DNA of 39,295 bases from Amnibacterium sp. (lineage in GTDB: Bacteria > Actinomycetota > Actinomycetes > Actinomycetales > Microbacteriaceae): assembly GCF_025463795.1 (NCBI RefSeq), contig NZ_JAODBE010000044.1, forward strand, positions 1 through 39,295, in the 5' to 3' direction. The notes under the pieces were generated by a model. The model did not search any database. It was not told where the DNA came from and was given only the letters and a program-made list of their open reading frames with translations. This document shows positions 26,084-32,651 of the stretch, piece after piece (positions within the stretch are counted from its first letter, which is position 1; the number at the start of each line of letters is the position of its first letter). Position numbers and translations under genes: made by a program.

Positions 26084-27576
26084 GCCGGGGTCCGCTGCGT
26101 CTCCGGCAGCGACTCCTGGCGTCGCACGGCGGCGCGGCCGATCAGCAGGGTGCCGAGGAAGCCGACGAGGAGCGCGACGATCACGCCGAGGTTCGCGTAG
26201 GCCCACGCGCCGCCCCGGCCGCCGAGCCCGAACGGGCCGAGCAGGTAGCCCTGCCAGTCGAGCCACGCCGGCACCCCGTAGGTGTTGATGACGAGACCCC
26301 AGCCGAGCACCGTGCCGATCACGAGGAGCGCGATCGGCAGGACCCGCACGTCGCCGTAGCGGCCGCGCGGGTCCTGCAGGTCGGCGTCGGCGTAGTCGCG
26401 CCTGCGCAGGGCGAAGTCGGCGAGGAAGACCCCGCACCAGGCCGCGATCGGCACGCCGAGCGTCACGAGGAACGCCTCGAAGGGGGCGACGAAGTCGGGG
26501 GCGAAGAACGCGACGTAGATCGCACCGATGATCATCACGACACCGTCGACGCCGGCGGCGACGTACCGCGGGATCGGGATGCCCGCCGACAGGAGGGCGA
26601 GCCCGGAGGAGTAGATGTCGAGGACCGCGCCGCCGACGAGGCCGAGGATCGCGACGATCGCGAACGGGATGAGGAACCAGATCGGCAGGATCGTCGTCAG
26701 CGCGCCGATGGGATCCGCGCCGATCGCCTTGCTCAGCTTCGGCGACGACCCGGCGAGCAGCAGCCCGATCACGACGAGCAGGACGGGCGCGAGCGCGCCG
26801 CCGAGGGTCGTCCAGCCGAACACCCCGCCGCTGCGGGTGGAGCGCGGCAGGTAGCGCGAGTAGTCGGCGGCGGCGTTCACCCAGCCGAGCCCGAAGCCGG
26901 TCATGACGAAGACCAGGGCGCCGATCACGGCCTGCGGCGATCCGGCGGCGACCGCGCCGACGGCGGCGAGGTCGATCTTCGGCGCCGTCAGGACGACGTA
27001 GACGACGGTCAGCACCGCGGTGATCCAGGTGATCCAGACCTGCAGCCGCATGATCAGGTCGAAGCCGGCGATGCCCGCCCCCACGATCAGCGCGGCGACG
27101 ACGATCAGCGCGATGATCTTCGTGACCGCGCCGTTCCCGAGCCCGAGCTCGCCGAAAACGGTCGCCGTCGCGAGGACCGCGAGCGCGGTGAGCGCGGTCT
27201 CCCAGCCGACCGTGAGCACCCACGAGATCACGGCGGGCAGGCGGTTGCCACGCACGCCGAAGGCCGCCCGGCTCAGCACCATCGTCGGTGCGGAGCCCCG
27301 CTTGCCCGACAGGGCGACGAAGCCGCAGAGCGCGAACGAGACGACGATGCCGATGATCGCGACGAGCGTCGCCTGCCAGAAGGAGATGCCGAAGCCGAGG
27401 ATGAAGCTGCCGTACCCGAGTCCGAGCACGGACACGTTGGCGGCGAACCACGGCCAGAACAGGTCGCGGGCCCGGCCGCGGCGTTCGGCCTCCGCGATGG
27501 TGTTCAGACCGTTCACCTCGATGCCGGCGCGGACGCCGTCACCGGATGCGGCGGGGCGAGAGGTCTGGGCGGTCAC
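26080..27576 (-). CDS. NCS1 family purine/cytosine-type permease
   Basis: A 498-aa nucleobase:cation symporter-1 protein with about 12 membrane segments. The family-typical start [16 protein letters not shown] precedes [40 protein letters not shown] is the conserved region of helix 6 to loop, and [17 protein letters not shown] follows. The family carries cytosine, purines, allantoin, hydantoins or related ring compounds. The start is GTG 27576 with GGGAG 6 nt upstream. It is the first gene of the minus-strand operon and is divergent from guaA by 86 bp. The cargo is not determined; the neighbouring cysteine hydrolase and glycohydrolase suggest an amide-bearing base or its riboside. Confidence 0.9.
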   Translation of the reverse strand: MTAQTSRPAASGDGVRAGIEVNGLNTIAEAERRGRARDLFWPWFAANVSVLGLGYGSFILGFGISFWQATLVAIIGIVVSFALCGFVALSGKRGSAPTMVLSRAAFGVRGNRLPAVISWVLTVGWETALTALAVLATATVFGELGLGNGAVTKIIALIVVAALIVGAGIAGFDLIMRLQVWITWITAVLTVVYVVLTAPKIDLAAVGAVAAGSPQAVIGALVFVMTGFGLGWVNAAADYSRYLPRSTRSGGVFGWTTLGGALAPVLLVVIGLLLAGSSPKLSKAIGADPIGALTTILPIWFLIPFAIVAILGLVGGAVLDIYSSGLALLSAGIPIPRYVAAGVDGVVMIIGAIYVAFFAPDFVAPFEAFLVTLGVPIAAWCGVFLADFALRRRDYADADLQDPRGRYGDVRVLPIALLVIGTVLGWGLVINTYGVPAWLDWQGYLLGPFGLGGRGGAWAYANLGVIVALLVGFLGTLLIGRAAVRRQESLPETQRTPA

Positions 27577-27597
27577 GGCGCTCCCTGGGGTCGGTGG

Positions 27598-27615
27598 GCA
27601 CCAGGGTATTGGTGC
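27598..27615 (-). promoter_or_regulatory. NCS1 operon promoter: -10 TACCCT within the inverted repeat GCACCA-N6-TGGTGC
   Basis: The perfect arms GCACCA (27598-27603) and TGGTGC (27610-27615) enclose GGGTAT. On the minus strand this gives a -10 hexamer TACCCT (27603-27608), 26 nt before the GTG of the permease, with its ribosome-binding site between. A bound repressor would block the -10. No regulator gene is in the operon. Confidence 0.5.
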
Positions 27616-27649
27616 GGCCGCCCCCGCGGGGTCGCGGATCGCGCCGCCC

Positions 27650-27665
27650 TAGACTTCCTGGGGTG
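27650..27665 (+). promoter_or_regulatory. Leaderless guaA promoter
   Basis: TAGACT (27650-27655) is followed by 7 nt and the GTG at 27663. There is no Shine-Dalgarno, consistent with a leaderless transcript. This decides for GTG 27663 over the ATG at 27675. Confidence 0.55.
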
Positions 27666-29300
27666 ACGGACGCCATGCAGGCCAGCGCGGATCCGGCGAC
27701 GACGGATGCGGATCCGGGCGCCGCGGCCGGAGCGGAGGCCCATCCGGTCCTCGTCGTCGACTTCGGCGCCCAGTACGCGCAGCTCATCGCGCGGCGGGTG
27801 CGCGAGGCGGGCGTGTACTCCGAGATCGTGCCGCACGGCGTGACGGCGGAGGAGGTCGCCCGGCGGAACCCGGCGGGCATCGTGCTCTCCGGCGGCCCGT
27901 CCAGCGTCTACGAGCCGGGGGCCCCGGCGCTCGATCCGGGCATCCTCGAGCTCGGGGTGCCGGTGCTCGGCATCTGCTACGGCTTCCAGGTGATGGCGCA
28001 GCAGCTCGGCGGCACGGTCGCGCACACGGGCGCCAGGGAGTACGGGTCCACGCCGGTGCGGGTCGCGGAGGGTGCGGGCGGCGGCCTCCTCGACGGCGTG
28101 CCGGTCGACCAGACGGTCTGGATGAGCCATGGCGACTCGGTCGCCGAGGCTCCGGACGGCTTCCGGGTGCTGGCGAGCAGCCCGTCGACGCCGGTCGCGG
28201 CGTTCGCGAGCGACGAGCGGCGGCTCTACGGCGTGCAGTGGCATCCGGAGGTGAAGCACTCCGCCTACGGCCAGCAGGTGCTCGAGAACTTCCTGCACGG
28301 GCGGGCGGGGATCGGCCGCGACTGGAACCCCGGCAACGTCATCGCGGAGCAGGTCGAGCGGATCCGCGCCCAGGTCGGCGACGCCCGCGTTCTCTGCGGG
28401 CTGTCGGGCGGCGTCGACTCCGCGGTCGCTGCGGCGCTGGTGCAGCGCGCGGTCGGCGACCGGCTCACCTGCGTCTTCGTCGACCACGGGCTGCTGCGGG
28501 AGGACGAGGCCGAGCAGGTCGAGCGCGACTTCGTGGCCGCGACCGGGGTGCGGCTCGTCACGGTGGACGCGAGCGCGCAGTTCCTCGCCGCGCTGGACGG
28601 GGTGTCGGACCCGGAGACGAAGCGGAAGGCGATCGGCCGCGAGTTCATCCGCACCTTCGAGCGGGCCGCGGCGGAGGTCGTGCGCGAGGCGGCCGAGGTG
28701 GGCGAGACCGTCCGGTTCCTCGTGCAGGGCACGCTCTACCCGGACGTCGTGGAGTCCGGCGGCGGAAGCGGCACCGCGAACATCAAGAGCCACCACAACG
28801 TCGGTGGTCTGCCCGAGGACCTCACCTTCGAGCTGGTCGAGCCGCTGCGCACTCTGTTCAAGGACGAGGTGCGGGCGATCGGACGGCAGCTCGGGCTGCC
28901 CGAGCCGATCGTGGCGCGGCAGCCGTTCCCGGGGCCGGGGCTCGCGATCCGGATCGTCGGGGCGGTCACGCCGGACCGGCTGGCGACCCTGCGCCGCGCG
29001 GACGCGATCGTGCGCGAGGAGCTGACGGCCGCGCGTCTCGACGACGAGATCTGGCAGTGCCCGGTGGTGCTGCTCGCAGACGTGCGGAGCGTGGGCGTGC
29101 AGGGCGACGGGCGCACGTACGGGCATCCGATCGTGCTGCGGCCGGTGTCGAGCGAGGACGCGATGACGGCGGATTGGACGCGCCTGCCCTACGACGTGCT
29201 CGCACGCGTGTCGAACCGCATCACGAACGAGGTCGCCGGCGTGAACCGGGTCGTGCTCGACGTGACGAGCAAGCCCCCCGGCACGATCGAGTGGGAGTGA
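27663..29300 (+). CDS. guaA: GMP synthase (glutamine-hydrolysing)
   Basis: Converts XMP to GMP with glutamine and ATP. The 545-aa bifunctional enzyme is complete. The class I amidotransferase domain occupies about residues 28-215, with Cys105 in [10 protein letters not shown] and the His/Glu pair in [12 protein letters not shown]. The ATP pyrophosphatase domain begins with the P-loop [14 protein letters not shown]. The C-terminal dimerisation domain ends in [11 protein letters not shown], the family-typical terminus. The N-terminal 25 residues are Ala/Asp-rich and not conserved. GTG 27663 is chosen because it lies 7 nt after a -10 box. The stop codon lies in one arm of a long hairpin. Confidence 0.96.
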   Translation: MTDAMQASADPATTDADPGAAAGAEAHPVLVVDFGAQYAQLIARRVREAGVYSEIVPHGVTAEEVARRNPAGIVLSGGPSSVYEPGAPALDPGILELGVPVLGICYGFQVMAQQLGGTVAHTGAREYGSTPVRVAEGAGGGLLDGVPVDQTVWMSHGDSVAEAPDGFRVLASSPSTPVAAFASDERRLYGVQWHPEVKHSAYGQQVLENFLHGRAGIGRDWNPGNVIAEQVERIRAQVGDARVLCGLSGGVDSAVAAALVQRAVGDRLTCVFVDHGLLREDEAEQVERDFVAATGVRLVTVDASAQFLAALDGVSDPETKRKAIGREFIRTFERAAAEVVREAAEVGETVRFLVQGTLYPDVVESGGGSGTANIKSHHNVGGLPEDLTFELVEPLRTLFKDEVRAIGRQLGLPEPIVARQPFPGPGLAIRIVGAVTPDRLATLRRADAIVREELTAARLDDEIWQCPVVLLADVRSVGVQGDGRTYGHPIVLRPVSSEDAMTADWTRLPYDVLARVSNRITNEVAGVNRVVLDVTSKPPGTIEWE

Positions 29301-29340
29301 GGTGGTGGGGGGGCACTGCGTGCCTCCTCACCACCTCACT
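29296..29340. terminator. Long bidirectional hairpin at the guaA 3' end
   Basis: The arms AGTGAGGTGGTG (29296-29307) and CACCACCTCACT (29329-29340) pair perfectly over 12 bp. The loop holds a second stem, GGCAC-TGC-GTGCC (29312-29324). The guaA stop TGA lies in the left arm. On the minus strand the right arm contains the stop of the candidate 58-aa peptide. It is likely a terminator for guaA and possibly works in both directions. No U-tract. Confidence 0.65.
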
Positions 29341-29396
29341 GCGCGCGTCCGCAGGATGCGCTGCAACGACGGGAGTAGTACCCGAGCGGCTGGGAG
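29336..29396. repeat. Direct repeat copy 1 (about 61 bp)
   Basis: Copy 1 of an imperfect repeat whose second copy starts exactly 100 bp later. The last 39 bp (29358-29396) are identical to 29460-29498. As plus-strand RNA it folds GCGUCC-GCA-GGAUGC, with one G-U pair, and CGGG-AGUAGUA-CCCG. Confidence 0.9.
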
Positions 29397-29512
29397 GTGA
29401 CGTCCACCCGGTGTGCCTGCACGTCCGCCGCGGCGTCACTGCGCGCGTCCGTCTCGGACGCGCTGCAACGACGGGAGTAGTACCCGAGCGGCTGGGAGAC
29501 GCCACAAACCAT
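29336..29512 (-). CDS. Candidate 58-aa peptide with an internal 13-residue repeat
   Basis: This small reading frame starts at ATG 29512 and ends in TGA inside the guaA hairpin. The predicted peptide contains QPLGYYSRRCSAS twice, about 34 residues apart. Single Cys residues lie near the N-terminus (MVCGV), in each repeat and near the end (SCGRAQ). I do not recognise the family. GC3 is about 82%, higher than in the other frames here but below the neighbouring genes. The only base difference between the 13-codon copies is synonymous (GCG/GCA). There is no clear Shine-Dalgarno or -10, and a strong hairpin (29513-29542) abuts the start. It may instead be a structured RNA on the plus strand. Confidence 0.3.
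   Translation of the reverse strand: MVCGVSQPLGYYSRRCSASETDARSDAAADVQAHRVDVTSQPLGYYSRRCSASCGRAQ
29436..29498. repeat. Direct repeat copy 2 (about 63 bp)
   Basis: Copy 2 of the repeat at 29336. It has a 2-nt indel in the first hairpin, which here is GCGTCCG-TCT-CGGACGC, a fully paired 7-bp stem. The 3' 39 bp are identical to copy 1. Confidence 0.9.
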
Positions 29513-29542
29513 CGCGTCGTTCCGGAGAAATCGGACGACGCG
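29513..29542. terminator. Hairpin after the second repeat
   Basis: The stem CGCGTCGTTCCG/CGGACGACGCG has one bulged T and a 7-nt loop GAGAAAT. On the plus strand it follows the two repeat modules and could end an RNA. On the minus strand it lies directly before the candidate peptide's ATG. The remaining 29543-29613 holds only a weak ACGCC/GGCGT hairpin that may end the SGNH-GAF gene. Confidence 0.4.
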
Positions 29543-29613
29543 CCGACCCGACGCCTCGGGAAGCGGCGTGTCGTTTCGAGAACTCCGGATCCGCGTGATG
29601 GGCCGTGAAGGGG

Positions 29614-30846
29614 TCAGCGCGGCAGCGACTCCCGGACGGATCCGTCGGGACGGGTCCAGAACTCGCGCTGCGCACGGAGGGCGAGGTCGCGAAGCAGGGT
29701 GGTGTCGATGTCGCGGCCCGATCTCGGCTCGGTGTCGAGCACGCAGAGCGCCCCGATCCGGTAGCCGTCGGGCGACTCGATCGGGTAGCCGGCGTAGAAG
29801 CGCCAGCCCGCGGCCAGGAGGTCGGGGTGCACGTGGGGGTCGTTCCGCAGGTCGGGGACGACGAGCGGACGGTCGTGCCGGATCGTGCGGTGGCAGAGCG
29901 CGACCTCGCGGGGGAGCTCGACCGGGCTGTCGTCCGGGCCGGCGACGGCCTTGTGCCACTGCCGCTCCCGGTCCACGAGGGAGATCCCCGCGAACGTCGC
30001 GCCGAACGTCGACTTCGCGGACCGCGCGATCCGGTCGAACCGCTCCTCGGGCACCGTGTCGAGCACGTCGAGGGCGTCGAGGGCCGACTGCCGGGCCACC
30101 TCGGCCGCCGGGGTGTCGCGCACGGCCCGCGCGGAGCGGGTGTCGGCCGCCGCGGCGGCCGCGTCGAGCCCGCCGACGAGCGCCGGCACGATCATCTCGG
30201 CCAGCAGCTGGAAGGCCTGCGCGGAGCGGTACTGCACGCCGCGCACCGCCTCGTCGTCCCGGTCGACGTAGGTGAGGCGGGGATCCTCCGCGCAGAGGGC
30301 CCTGGTCGCCGCATTGAGGCGGCGGGCGTGGCGGTCGACCAGGTCGCCGAGCACGCCGGCGGTCAGCGAGGAGCGGCGCAGGCTGTAGATGCCGAGCACG
30401 ACGATCGGCGTCCCGGGCGACGCCCGACGGGTGATCTCCTCGAGCAGGGCGCGCATGGCCGCGCGCCAGCGGGTCACCGAGAGGAAGGCGGCGGCGTCGG
30501 TCGCGCCGATGATGACGACGATGCCGTCGTAGCGCTCGGGACGGAGGCGGGCGATCAGCGGCGGGGCGATCTCGACCGAGGTGCGCCGCCGGGCGACGAG
30601 GTCGACATCGGCGCCGCGGCCGGTCTGCGCCGCCAGGATCCGGCCGATCTGGCCCGGCAGGGCGAGGTCCTGCGTGCGGACACCGAACCCGGTGGCCGGT
30701 CCGTTCCCGAAGACGAGCACACGGTCGGGGTCGGGCCCGGGCGCGTGGTACTGCGGCGGATCCGTGGGGTGCGCCACGTGATCGAGCTCGGCCTGGACGC
30801 GGGTCAGGAATGCGCGGGCGAAGGGCCGGAGCAGCATCTCGAGCAT
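29614..30846 (-). CDS. Degenerate SGNH-hydrolase-like domain fused to a GAF domain
   Basis: A 410-aa protein. Residues about 50-225 look like an SGNH/GDSL hydrolase fold: DRVLVFGNGPATGFGV aligns with block I, GIVVIIGATDAAAF with block III, and RGVQYRSAQAFQLLAE with block V. The catalytic positions are replaced: GDS is GNG, GxND is GATD, and the block V His appears to be Gln. Residues about 255-400 form a GAF domain with ISLVDRERQWHKA, CHRTIRHDRPLVVPDLRNDP and GYRIGALCVLDTEPRS. No output domain is visible. It could be a sensor in which both domains bind ligands. The start ATG 30846 is tentative, with GAAGGA about 12 nt upstream; ATG 30837 is an alternative. Confidence 0.75.
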   Translation of the reverse strand: MLEMLLRPFARAFLTRVQAELDHVAHPTDPPQYHAPGPDPDRVLVFGNGPATGFGVRTQDLALPGQIGRILAAQTGRGADVDLVARRRTSVEIAPPLIARLRPERYDGIVVIIGATDAAAFLSVTRWRAAMRALLEEITRRASPGTPIVVLGIYSLRRSSLTAGVLGDLVDRHARRLNAATRALCAEDPRLTYVDRDDEAVRGVQYRSAQAFQLLAEMIVPALVGGLDAAAAAADTRSARAVRDTPAAEVARQSALDALDVLDTVPEERFDRIARSAKSTFGATFAGISLVDRERQWHKAVAGPDDSPVELPREVALCHRTIRHDRPLVVPDLRNDPHVHPDLLAAGWRFYAGYPIESPDGYRIGALCVLDTEPRSGRDIDTTLLRDLALRAQREFWTRPDGSVRESLPR

Positions 30847-31144
30847 CGGGAGCGGGGGTCCTTCGGAGGGATCGGCGAACGGGACCGGCTCACGGTAGAC
30901 GGCGGCCCCCGCGAGCCCCCGAATTCCCTGGCACCCGGCGAGTCGCATCGATCCGAGCCGAGCCGATCCGATCGGCTCGGTGCGGCAGGCGCGGTCAGCG
31001 CTCGTGGACGGTGAGGGCGTCACCGTCCCCGGCCTCCGAGCCCAGGGCGACCGGCGCGGGCGCGGATCCCGACGGTCGACGACCGACCTCGGCGCTGCGA
31101 GCTCGCCACGCAGCGGCCGTCGTCGCGGTCGTCCCCCCGGAACG
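30847..31144. other. Intergenic region upstream of the SGNH-GAF gene
   Basis: About 300 bp without a supported gene. It holds a possible minus-strand -10, TACCGT (30892-30897), about 45 bp before the SGNH-GAF start, and a perfect 23-bp palindrome at 30958-30980. I see no RNA gene or small reading frame with convincing signals. Confidence 0.5.
30958..30980. promoter_or_regulatory. Perfect 23-bp inverted repeat (operator or hairpin)
   Basis: The arms CCGAGCCGAT and ATCGGCTCGG pair over 10 bp around CCG. It lies about 110 bp upstream of the SGNH-GAF start codon and about 165 bp past the YccA-like gene's terminator. It may be a regulator-binding site. A partial extra copy of the left arm (CCGAG) precedes it. 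Confidence 0.5.
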
Positions 31145-31183
31145 GCGAAGGGTGCCCGCCCACCGGGGACGGACACCCTTCGC
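31145..31183 (-). terminator. Terminator hairpin of the YccA-like gene
   Basis: GCGAAGGGTG (31145-31154) pairs perfectly with CACCCTTCGC (31174-31183), a 10-bp stem with a 19-nt loop that can form an extra CCG/CGG stem. It lies 13 bp past the TAG stop of the minus-strand gene. Confidence 0.7.
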
Positions 31184-31196
31184 GCGGGTCCTGGGA

Positions 31197-31973
31197 CTAG
31201 CGACGGTTCAGGAGCGCGAAGATCCGCAGGAACTCGACGTACAGCCAGACGATCGTGACCATGAGGCCGAAGGCACCCGTCCAGCCGTACTTCGCGGGGA
31301 GCCCGCGCCGCACGCCCTGCTGGATCTGGTCGAAGTCGAGCACGAGCGAGTAGGCCGCGAGCAGGACGGCGAGCACGCCGACGATGACACCGAGGGGGAT
31401 GCCTCCGATGAGCCGGGTGCTCGAGAGGCCGAACGGCGAGCTCGTGCCGCCGAACAGCATGATGCCGGCCTCGACGAGGCGGAACACGAGGTAGCCGACC
31501 ATCGCGATGAGGAAGATCTTCGTCGCTCGTGCCGATGCGCGCACCTTGCCGCTCGCGAAGAGCGCGAGCGTGACGCCGACGGTCACGAGGGTCGCGAGCA
31601 CGGCCTGGATGGCCACGCCCGGGAAGTTGGCCTCGAAGATCGCGGTGATGCCGCCGATGAAGAGGCCCTCGAAGGCGGCGTAGCCGACGATGAGGGGCAC
31701 CGAGGGCTGCCGCTTGAACGTGTTGACCATGGCCAGCACGAAGCCGACGAGGGCACCGACGATCGCGAGCCCCGGCACGAACCAGCCGACCGCGCCGGTG
31801 GCGAGCAGCACCGCGAAGAGCACGACGGTCTTCACCGCGGTGTCCTCGTAGGTCATCCGGTTCGTCTCGGCCGGGGTCGCCGACGGGCGCTCGTAGAGCT
31901 CCTCGAGCGTGGCCGCGCTGACCGGGGCGTTGTTGCGGAACGCCGGGTTGTTGGAGAGGGCGGGATTCGCCAT
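31197..31973 (-). CDS. Bax inhibitor-1/YccA family membrane protein
   Basis: A 258-aa integral membrane protein with about seven hydrophobic segments after a polar N-terminus of roughly 45 residues (ANPALSNNPAFRNNAPVSA). Conserved stretches include YAAFEGLFIGGITAIFE and the C-terminal LDFDQIQQGVRRGLPAKYGW followed by GLMVTIVWLYVEFLRI, typical of bacterial BI-1-like proteins. The family is thought to act in calcium or proton leak and stress protection. Its role in this genome is unknown. ATG 31973 is preceded by GAGAAGGAACC. A -10 TAAACT (32028-32033 on the minus strand) overlaps the upstream gene's stop. A strong terminator follows. Confidence 0.9.
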   Translation of the reverse strand: MANPALSNNPAFRNNAPVSAATLEELYERPSATPAETNRMTYEDTAVKTVVLFAVLLATGAVGWFVPGLAIVGALVGFVLAMVNTFKRQPSVPLIVGYAAFEGLFIGGITAIFEANFPGVAIQAVLATLVTVGVTLALFASGKVRASARATKIFLIAMVGYLVFRLVEAGIMLFGGTSSPFGLSSTRLIGGIPLGVIVGVLAVLLAAYSLVLDFDQIQQGVRRGLPAKYGWTGAFGLMVTIVWLYVEFLRIFALLNRR

Positions 31974-32027
31974 GGTTCCTTCTCGGTGAGGATGGCCGAC
32001 GGGCGAGCTGCTCGTCGGGAGCCCATC

Positions 32028-32033
32028 AGTTTA
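32028..32033 (-). promoter_or_regulatory. -10 box of the YccA-like gene overlapping an upstream stop codon
   Basis: On the minus strand TAAACT begins with the TAA stop of the upstream membrane-protein gene. The predicted leader is about 48 nt and contains CGAGC-T-GCTCG, a small palindrome. Confidence 0.45.
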
Positions 32034-32585
32034 CGGCGTTCCGGGCCCCGGAGCGGGTGTCGGACCTATGCGATCCGTATGGACGAGCCGCACGCGGAGC
32101 GCGTACTCGCGGGCGAGCCACGCGCCGAGGATCACGCCGACGACGACGGTCCAGAACGTGAGGCCCTTGTCCGCGACGTGCGAGAACGCGGACGCGAGCA
32201 CGAGGCCGAGCCCGAGCGGCAACGCGACCGACCAGTAGGTGATCGGCGGGCGGCGCCGCACCAGCAGCCAGCAGGGCAGCACGAGGGCGAGCAGCCACAT
32301 CGTCTTCGGGCCGGTGATCGTGCACCAGCAGAAGACGAGCGAGGGCAGCGCGACCGCCGCCCGCGCCAGCGGCCGGCCCGGCTGCACGACCCAGCCGGCG
32401 AGGTGAACCGCGGATCCGACCAGGCCGAGGGAGAACGTGACCGCGGTCGTCTCCGAGACGAGGGCCGCGCCCGCGATGAGCAGGGCGACGCCGAGGACGT
32501 AGCGGGTGCGGTAGTCGCCCCAGGCGAGCGGGAGCCGGGAGGTCGGCTCGGGCGCCGGGCGCCCGCGCATCACGAACCGCGGCAT
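32031..32585 (-). CDS. Small conserved-type membrane protein of unknown function
   Basis: A 184-aa protein with about six short hydrophobic segments (roughly residues 28-43, 47-67, 72-90, 95-110, 116-135, 143-160). I do not recognise a named family. The N-terminus is basic and Pro-rich; the C-terminal tail is Pro/Gly-rich (PTPAPGPGTP). A polar Trp/Cys-containing stretch, CWCTITGPKTMW, lies between segments 3 and 4. The ATG at 32585 lies 6 nt after a -10 box and has no ribosome-binding site, suggesting a leaderless mRNA. It is divergent from the phosphodiesterase gene. GC3 and hydrophobic pattern support a real gene. Confidence 0.75.
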   Translation of the reverse strand: MPRFVMRGRPAPEPTSRLPLAWGDYRTRYVLGVALLIAGAALVSETTAVTFSLGLVGSAVHLAGWVVQPGRPLARAAVALPSLVFCWCTITGPKTMWLLALVLPCWLLVRRRPPITYWSVALPLGLGLVLASAFSHVADKGLTFWTVVVGVILGAWLAREYALRVRLVHTDRIGPTPAPGPGTP

Positions 32586-32651
32586 CCGCACACCGTACAA
32601 GCCGTCCCGCGCCTTCCCGGGGAGGCGCGGTGGGGCGCCTACCCTGTGGGG
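32586..32651. promoter_or_regulatory. Divergent pair of leaderless promoters with a central palindrome
   Basis: The 66-bp gap holds two outward -10 boxes. TACCGT-like TACGGT (minus, 32592-32597) lies 6 nt from the ATG at 32585. TACCCT (plus, 32640-32645) lies 6 nt from the ATG at 32652. Between them is a 20-bp near-perfect palindrome (32609-32628; GCGCCTTCCC/GGGGAGGCGC, 9 of 10 pairs), a candidate shared operator. Confidence 0.55.

Noticed and set aside
29336-29498. CRISPR array
   Set aside because: There are only two copies, with internal hairpins and a 39-bp identical core. No further spacers or cas genes occur.
29336-29500. T-box or other known riboswitch in the repeat region (AGUAGUA recalls T-box stem I)
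   Set aside because: No UGGNACC antiterminator sequence and no plus-strand gene follows. The resemblance is only a few bases.
29297-29608. Plus-strand 103-codon frame overlapping the guaA stop, with repeated GVVPERLG
   Set aside because: GC3 is clearly lower than in the minus-strand frame and in the neighbouring genes. The frame begins inside the terminator hairpin and has no ribosome-binding site. It shares the DNA repeat but is the weaker coding candidate.
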